NCBI GenBank assembly: GCA_006937955.1
Contig: SSNP01000011.1
Location: 617,994 to 681,993 of the forward strand
Direction of reading: 5' to 3'
Length of the DNA stretch: 64,000 nucleotides
Source: Pachypanchax playfairii
Taxonomy: Eukaryota > Chordata > Actinopteri > Cyprinodontiformes > Aplocheilidae
The first letter of the stretch is position 1; every line of letters starts with the position of its first letter. The notes under the pieces are model-generated. The model saw only the letters and a program-made list of their open reading frames with translations, was not told the origin of the DNA and ran no database searches. The position numbers and the translations under genes were made by a program. Shown here piece by piece: positions 57,007 to 64,000 of this stretch.

Positions 57007-60000
57007 ATGGCTGCTCAGGTGGAGGTTCAGACTGGGGAGGTAGCGAGGACGGTGGCAGGTGGACGACTTCATCTGAGTCCCCTGACCGACTCCATCAATA
57101 AGAACCTAATTGAGATCCCTTCTATCAGTGAATCCACTATAAATGCATCAGAACCTGATAAACCTGTTCCAAGTCCTAAACCACGACTCACTCCCAAACC
57201 ATTTGTTGTGGAGAAAAATCCCAGTATTAAGCCCATTCTGGCCCCCAAGCCCCAAACCAAACCCCGACCAGAGTCCACTCGCCTCGCTGGATACAAACCA
57301 GATCTACCAAATACGCCAAAACCAACACCAGGACCAGTGTTGACCAACCCTAACCGCCCTGCCCCAACCTCTTTTAAAACACCTAATAAGTTGAACGCTG
57401 GGCAGACCACCAAGCCAGTAGTCCAGCCGTTTAAACCAGCCCCTTACATTGATCTTGCAGATCTGAGTAAACCCACCCGACCTGTGGCAGCTGAGAGGCA
57501 GAAACCTGCTGCATCAAGCTTGGTGTATTCCAAGAGTCTTAAATCTCTTTCAGCAGCAGAGTGGTCTGGAAACACTCAAAAGGAGCATGAAAATAAGCAG
57601 AATGAACAGAACAAAGGTGGAACCTCCATGACAAGAGCTAAGTCCATGGATTTTCTTGCTGAAGTAGGACAGGAAAAGGAAAAAGACAAACCTCAATCTG
57701 AACTATCTGTGCCTATGCGACCTCAGCCCAGAAACTCCAGACCCAGACCCGTGTCAGCCCTTTTGCTTGGCTCTCCAACTAAAACAGAATCACCCGTTCC
57801 TGTTCCTCGCTGGATCGGGAGACGACCTCTTTCAGCTGATCTCACATCCAAGTTTGAGTCTATTGGTCTGTCTCTGCATCGTAAAAGTCCCAAAGGAAAT
57901 GATACAGAAAACACTCCCACAGAGAACCTGCCACAGAAGAAGGAACAAGATAAAAGCCTGAGCAGCTCCGTGCTTCAAAGCACTGAAGATGTAACTGAAT
58001 CAGTGCACCATGACACAAACAACAAAAAAACAGATGAAGTCACAGTAAAAGATGCTGAGCAGGAAAAGCATGTACCTAGCATCAAGTCACGAATCAATCT
58101 CCTCCTGGATTCATCGTCCTCTCCGGTGACAAATACAACAGGGCAAGATCTTCTCTCTCCAGTGCAGCCGCTTCCTGAAAAAGAACCAGCAGTGGGTGTG
58201 AAAAAGCTCATCAAGCAGCTGACTGAGGATGTAACACCAACTCAGAGCCCAGTTGTTAAACCAGTACTGAAACCCCGCCCTCTGCCTCTTGATCTTACCA
58301 AAAGGTAAGTCCCGTCTCTTTGTGTTTGTTCCTTGTCTTCGAGTCCCATTGTCATGCATGGCTTTTGTCTCGTGTGATGTGTGTTCATCAGGTTTTCATC
58401 TGAGAGGTCACCAGACCTTGCATCAATCTCTGAGGACCTGCAAGAAAACAGCAAAGATCCTCAGAGGGGGGTAAGAACTTTATGGGATCACGTTTTAAGT
58501 GGGTTAAGTCTACTTTTAACAAACAGAGTAAAACTGGGGAAAAGCTTTTATAGTCTGTCTTCTAAAATGATTTGCGTTTAAGTATTTTTCTTATCATAAA
58601 AAAACAAGTACAAAAGAAAAACTGAGAATAGAGAACACATTAAAATGTTTAATGTAACTTATAGTGTTATAGCATTATAGAATGAGGTTGTAAAGAGAAT
58701 TTAAAGTTGCTGTAAAACCAAAACCAATCTGTACAGGTGAAGAGGTTCATATATGAAGTGGAGCATTGCAACAACATGGCTAAGAGGGGAAAAAAATCAC
58801 AAGAGAATTACATTCTAATCATTTATAGTCTCTACACTAAAGATGCAGTTGTACAATACAAAAACAACACAGAGAAAACAAACCAACCCTTCCATGTGCA
58901 AACACTGATGCTGCTCTCACCTCACAGGAATCCACAGCATTAATCATCCCCTGTGGCTTCAGTTATAAAACATCCAGCAAAAAATAATTTCAGTAAAGTT
59001 TTGATTAGTGTTTCAGCCCCACATCCATACTTTTAAAGTGTCTCTGGCACGCTTATGTCTCAAATGTCTCAAAACATTCAGAAACATTTCTTCCCTTCTG
59101 GTAAATGCACCTTCCTTGAAATTGTGCAGTGATATTCCACAAATCTGCATATGTGCATCCCGAGTTATGTGGAAAAGTGTCCAGAGGGCACAAATGTAAT
59201 ATTGATTGATAGAAAGTAGTAAAATAACAAGTCAGACACACTTTAAAACAAGAGGGAACCAGTCACGTCCTTACAGTTGAACACTCCATCGTTTAAACTT
59301 TTATGTGGTGTCTTGTGATGTTGTCAAGTCATGCTAGCTCTACTTTCAGATTTAAAGGTTGTAACAAAAGCATTTCAGCAGTAATTTTAAAAGAAATTAT
59401 GAAGATAAGTGTGTCAAACAGGTTTGTTGCAAACATGTTTTGATCACAGGTCTTTCTTCATATCAGCAGGCTGAAAAACCAGCTGTCACTCCCAATGACC
59501 AGAAGATGTTTTTGGATTTGAAAAATTCTCCAGAACAGCTTGAAAAGGCCTCGACATCCATGTTTGAAAATGTTGTGGAGAAGGAAAGTGTATTGATGAT
59601 TGACCAGGACAAATCTGCAAACACAACTAAAGATTCACTCAGCAGTGTGTCGTTTAAGAAAGTAGATGTAGAGGATGAAGGAACCCTGGTCATTGCCACC
59701 TACAAGGAACCCATGTCTCCATCCAGTCCCCTCAGAGTGTTTCATTCATTTGACACATTGCAGGCAGTTGAGGAAAACAGAGCAGTGAGTGAAAGCATCC
59801 CAGCGGCCAAATGGGAAGATAAGGCCATGACACTCCGTGCCAGACGTTCAGAGATGAGCAGAGCGGCATTGGATTGGACTGAACCAGCACCAGTACAACC
59901 AGCTTCAACATTGGTACCAGATCCCCAGCCACGATATCTTAGAATAGGAGCTTTACACAAGTGGACCACTCAAGATTTTGACCCTGATACAGGTCTTGAT

Positions 60001-63000
60001 AAAGGGACAATGAAGGACTCACAAAGGGAAGGCCTGGAAGCCTTAGATAAAGATCAAGATAAACAGAGATCGCCTGATCAAGATGAAATGGCTGCAGCTC
60101 CCAAACGTTTTAAAATGCTGCAAGCAGAGGAACAGCCAAAACCCAGGGCGACGTATTTTGCATTGACCGGTCAAATTCAGGAGGCTGGTTCTCCGGAAAC
60201 TGGAAGAACAAGCTTTGGGGGCACAACTGCGCATTTTGATGATCTTCCTTGGAGGTCTACTCTGGGTGGCTCCCAAGGAAAAGCTCTTCCAGTTAGAAGG
60301 AATCCTTCACTGGAAGAAGCCTTTGGGCAAACCTCTCAGTCTCATGGAATGTTTGATGAGTTGATATCGAGTAGCCACATGTCATCCATGGAGATCAGGT
60401 CACAGATAGATGAAGAAACCAAAGTGGAAATAACAGAAGCTGAAAATAAGAAAGAGCAAAAAAAGAAGGAAGAAAGACACAGGGCTAAAATGAAAGAGCT
60501 TGAAAAGGAAAAAGAGAAACCACAAGAAATAGAGAAGAGAAGGGAGCAAGAATGGGAGAGAGACCATGAAAAGGAGAGGCAAAGACAAAAAGTAGAGGCA
60601 AAACAGAGACAGCTGGACAAGGAAAAACTGAAAATAGAAGAGATGGAGAGGCTGCAGGTTTTAGAGTTTCAAAGACAGAAGCAGTTTGAAAAAGAGAGGC
60701 AGCAACTCATTGAGCAAGAGAAGCAGAAACAACGAAAAAAGGCTGAAAAAGAAGCCGAAAAATTAAAACAAATGGCATTAGAACAAGAAATGTTGAGAAT
60801 AAAAGAACTTGAAAAAGAGAAAGCAAGACAAAAAGAGTTGGAAATGGAACGTCAGCTCAAGATTGAGAGAGAAAAGCAGAGAGAGCTGGAAAAACAAAGG
60901 CAAAGAGATTTAGAACGGGAGAAAGAACTGGAAAAGGAGAAGCAAAGACAAAAACAGGAAGAGAAACAGAGACAGCTGGACAAGGAAAAACAACAAATGG
61001 AAGAGATGGAGAGAATTAAAGAGATGGAGAGGCTGCAGGTTTTAGAGTGTCAAAGACAGAAGCAGTTTGAAAAAGAGAAGCAACAATTCATCGAGCTAGA
61101 GAAGCAGAGACAAAGGGAAAAAGCTGAAAAAGAAGCCGAAAAATTAAGACAGATGGTATTAGAACAAGAAATGTTGAGAATAAAAGAGCTTGAAAAAGAG
61201 AAAGCAAGACAAAAAGAGTTGGAAATGGAGCGTCAGCTCAAGATTGAGAGAGAAAAGCAGAGAGAGCTGGAAAAACAAAGGCAAAGAGATTTAGAACGGG
61301 AGAAACAACAACTACTAGACATCGAGAGACAGCAGTTAGAAAATGAAAGACTGAGACGAGAACAGGAAAAAGAGAAACAGAGGAAGGAGGAGTTGGAGCG
61401 TCATAAAGAGATGGAGAGGAGGCAGCTGTTGGAGTTTGAGAAACAAAAACACACAGACAGAGAAAAACAACAATTTGATCTTGAGAATCAAAGATTGAAG
61501 GAGAAGATGGAAAAGGAAGCAGCAGAGAACATGAGACACATCGCCAAACAACAAGAAGCAGAGAGGCAGCGGCTTAAAGAGAAGCAGAAGAAAGAGGAGC
61601 AGGAGAGGCTCAGGATGGAGTCGTCAGCTCTCAGGCCCAAAGTTCTTGATCTGGACTCAGTTCTCAGAAATGACCAGCTGCCTAAGCCTTCTTCTCCACG
61701 CAGTGACCCTGCAGCACGCTGGAGGGAGCCTTACAAACCTACCATTCTTGACATTGACTCCTTTTCATCTCAAGCTCAACCTTCTCAGAGTAAAGATCTG
61801 TTTTCTGGATCTGGTATTCAAAGTCTAGATCCTGAATTTGAGATTAGATCACAGTCCACACATGAAAGAGACGTTACCTGGAAGGTACCAGCACAGACTT
61901 CAGGGGGTTTCTCAAATTCAGTTTGGACATCACACCCCCAGGATCCTTGGGAGCTACGGCCTGTTGATATGTCAGTTGAAAAACTCATGAATGAACCCAA
62001 AAAATCTCCTATAAGCAAACCCACTCCAGAAGAACTGCTTTTCAGTAAGGAGGAACGGCTCTCAAATCCACAGCGGCACTGTCTTGCTTTCCCAGCTGAT
62101 CCTCCCTTCTTGGCCCCTTCCATAAGCACTGAGCCAAAAACTGGTATCTCTGTCCGAGAACACCCTGCGTGTATTACCAGGGAGCAGATCTGGATCCCAA
62201 GAGAGCTGCAGACACCAAAGAAGAGTAGAGAGGCACCGAGCCACAGGAGATCTCACGGATCTCAGGTGAGTGAGACACATCCGTGCAATGTTGGTAATCA
62301 TTCAGTTTAAATAGTTTTCCTCTAACTGTTGTGGTATTTTAAGAAGTTAGGTATAAGAAATGTCACTGTTCAATTTCAGTATTGCAAATTTTGAATTGCA
62401 GACACAAATGTATTTGGCTAATATGACCCAGCTCTCCAAGTGTTCACAGCTGAAGTAGATGATGGTGTCCAAAGTGCATTAGCCTGAGGAGAGTGATCAT
62501 AGAGACAACAGATGAAGACATGAGTCTTTATATACTGATGTCAGCACTCATATTACAGTTGTATGCGTTTCTGTATGTGTCCCTGCTTATTTGCGTTTGC
62601 TTTCAGTAACTTTGTCACAGTTGGACATTTCTGTACAAGTAAAGCAAAGTCCAGCCGAACTGTTCGCATTGTTCATAGAAAACCTGTTTGGGCCTCTTTT
62701 GTGCCTGTATTTACACATGGAGGGAAGTGAGTGCCACCTACAAGTGGTCACTCGTGTTATTAAAATGGCTATTTAACCAAACAGGAGACTGATGATAAGT
62801 ATTGTGCTTTATGACGTCGAAATGAGCACGAAGCTTATCTGTGTCATTTTAACTTTCTTTGAACTTTGAACTGGGAAAGTGAATATCTGTTAGGAAAGAA
62901 GGTGTGCCTTTTCCCCTCGAAAACGTAAATCCTGTATTGCATCTCACATATAACTTTATTCCTGATTGATCAACACGTCAATAACTGTTTTGAATGTGGG

Positions 63001-63915
63001 TTTTGATTAATTATTTTGTTTAAAAACAACAATAAACACGTGATTTTTACTCAAGCAGAGCATCAAACTTGTAGCACCATGAAAGTGACGTTAGTTTTAA
63101 TTAATTATTTAGTGTTTTAGTAATAATTAAAAAAGACAACAGAAAAATATGTGAATCAGGTTGACCTTTTTTGTTTGGTCAGTAGGATATATGTGAGCCT
63201 AGAGAACAAGAGAGAAGCAAACAGATGTTGAAAGTTTACAAAAGCCAGAATAATTTTCAAATCAAAGATACTTTATTAATGCCCAAATGGATATTAAATG
63301 TTGTTGTAGCTCAGTTCTTCTTTAGGGACCCATTGTAGAAGGTTATATTTGTGGACAGGAAGGATCTCCTGTAGTGGTCTGTGCTGCAGCAGATCTGAAT
63401 AAGCCTTTAACTGAAGACACTCTGTTGTTGAGTTACTGTGTTATGAAGAGGATGATGAGGGTTTTCCATCATGTTCTTCATCCTCCTTTGCTATCCATCT
63501 CCTATGCTGCTGTGATGATGAAATGTAAATGCTACTGATCACCTTAAGAATGTTTGAACCTTGAATGAATGTGATCTTATATAAAACCTGTTCTATATTT
63601 TAAAAGTTTGTCTGGGTGGAAGATGTGTTCTTCCAAAACAGGTTCACCTTTTCCATTATGCCAGTTTAAATCATTCAAAGTTGTAGAAGTTGTAATTTCA
63701 TCCAATGAATGTGACTCTAAATATGAATAAATATTTTTGTGCTGTACGCTGCAGACAAGGCAGTAACTTTAGTTCCCGTTCATTGCTAGGAGTTGAACAG
63801 GATGCGGTCTCGGAGCATGTCACGACGTTCAGCTCCTTCAAGTAGCACCGAGGAGGCGAATCTGTCCAGGATGAGGAGTCGAAGTGCTCACAGAGAGAAG
63901 GAACATTCCAGCTGG
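57007..63915 (+). CDS. KIAA1671-like protein (TNKS1BP1-related), N-terminal and central part, cut by the window end
   Basis: The function of KIAA1671 proteins is poorly known; they share a C-terminal domain with tankyrase-binding protein TNKS1BP1, which is not in this window. Coding exons seen: 57007-58304, 58392-58470, 59470-62265, 63790-63915, together 1,433 codons in phase. The start MAAQVEV matches the KIAA1671 N-terminus as I remember it. It is followed by proline-rich KPRLTPKPF, repeated RP(L/V)S motifs (RPRPVSALLLGS, RRPLSADLTSKFE, RPLPLDLTKR), and long disordered segments. A very charged E/K/R/Q helix covers about residues 780-1,177 and includes a tandem duplication. The last visible exon is serine/arginine-rich (LNRMRSRSMSRR) and ends with GTGAGT, so the gene continues. 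The third exon's acceptor is taken at 59,469 because the one at 59,449 breaks the frame. Confidence 0.8.
58471..59469 (+). other. KIAA1671-like intron 3
   Basis: A 1 kb intron with no extra exon or repeat that I recognise. Its last 30 bases contain two AG acceptors (59,449 and 59,469). Confidence 0.55.
60571..61304 (+). repeat. In-frame tandem duplication inside the charged helix
   Basis: Copy A (60,571-60,933, 363 bp, 121 codons) and copy B (60,934-61,304) are near-identical over long stretches. Examples are RQLDKEK, ERLQVLE, QRQKQFEKE, KAEKEAEKL and the block from LEQEMLRIKELEKEK to RQRDLEREK. Copy B has an 18 bp insertion encoding ERIKEM. Both keep the frame. Confidence 0.9.
62266..63789 (+). 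other. KIAA1671-like intron 4
   Basis: A 1.5 kb intron, AT-rich, with a Rex1-like 3' fragment (63,258-63,500). No further exon was recognised. Confidence 0.55.
63258..63500 (-). mobile_element. Rex1/CR1-like LINE, 3' end only
   Basis: It begins with a 'ctttattaatgcccaaatgg' type 3' signature and matches 14,715-14,940 in block order ('aggatctcctgtag', 'ctgaagacac', 'gatgatgagggttttccatc'). It is a short 5'-truncated insertion, opposite in orientation to the host gene. Confidence 0.7.
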
Positions 63916-64000
63916 GTGAGTACACCTGCAGTCTGCAAAACTACCTTACGTGAGGTTTAAAACTGCTTCTCAAGTTGTTGAATCAGCTGCATGCACGCCT

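Noticed and set aside
60342..60620. Minus-strand serine/leucine-rich open frames opposite the charged helix
   Set aside because: They are antisense shadows of the E/K/R/Q-rich exon. Hydrophobic repeats are expected from reversing GAR/AAR codons.
1..64000. A previously undescribed gene system (defence island, biosynthetic cluster or similar)
   Set aside because: All long, well-spliced coding regions fall into known vertebrate families, and the intervening sequence is explained largely by repeats. Nothing supports a new coordinated system.

Overview
The window is a stretch of vertebrate, almost certainly teleost fish, nuclear genome. Seven multi-exon genes have canonical GT-AG introns, and their reading frames join in phase at every junction I checked. 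The dispersed repeats are fish-type: Rex1/CR1-like, L2-like, Rex3/RTE-like, an RNase H-bearing LINE, a Dong/R4-like piece and TTAA-flanked MITEs. No bacterial, viral or plasmid architecture is present. I assigned genes by reading the translations and comparing them with remembered vertebrate families; no database search was possible.

Layout. (1) 1-24,600, minus strand: the whole coding region of msi1 (Musashi-1 RNA-binding protein, 14 coding exons, 349 aa), with a long 3'UTR to about 1,140 and a 9.4 kb intron full of degenerate LINEs. (2) 24,600-28,560: intergenic, with a Rex3-like retrotransposon and its tetranucleotide tail. (3) 28,887-33,024, plus: hnf1a (10 exons, 554 aa), with an HNF4-type DR1 site upstream. 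(4) 33,379-36,304, minus: custos (C12orf43 homologue, 6 exons, 235 aa), tail-to-tail with hnf1a. (5) 38,258-42,538, minus: unc119b (5 exons, 243 aa). (6) 43,107-45,247, plus: pop5 (RNase P/MRP subunit, 5 exons, 166 aa), head-to-head with unc119b across about 570 bp. (7) 47,075-51,812, plus: rnf10 (RING E3 ligase, 15 exons, 760 aa). (8) About 53,150 to beyond 64,000, plus: a large KIAA1671-like gene, cut by the window end (1,433 codons visible), with a highly charged helical region containing a recent internal duplication.

MSI1, RNF10, POP5, UNC119B, HNF1A and C12orf43 are all on human 12q24.31, so this is a compact, rearranged fish version of that block. The KIAA1671-like gene, on chromosome 22q in human, is joined to it. 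The genes do not form one pathway: they cover translational control (msi1), liver/pancreas transcription (hnf1a), developmental signalling (custos), lipidated-protein trafficking (unc119b), tRNA/rRNA processing (pop5) and ubiquitin ligation (rnf10).

I found no new biological system. The most interesting signals are TTAA-flanked MITEs in msi1 introns, the tandem duplication in the KIAA1671-like helix, microsatellites close to start codons or in a shared promoter, and internally deleted LINE copies.
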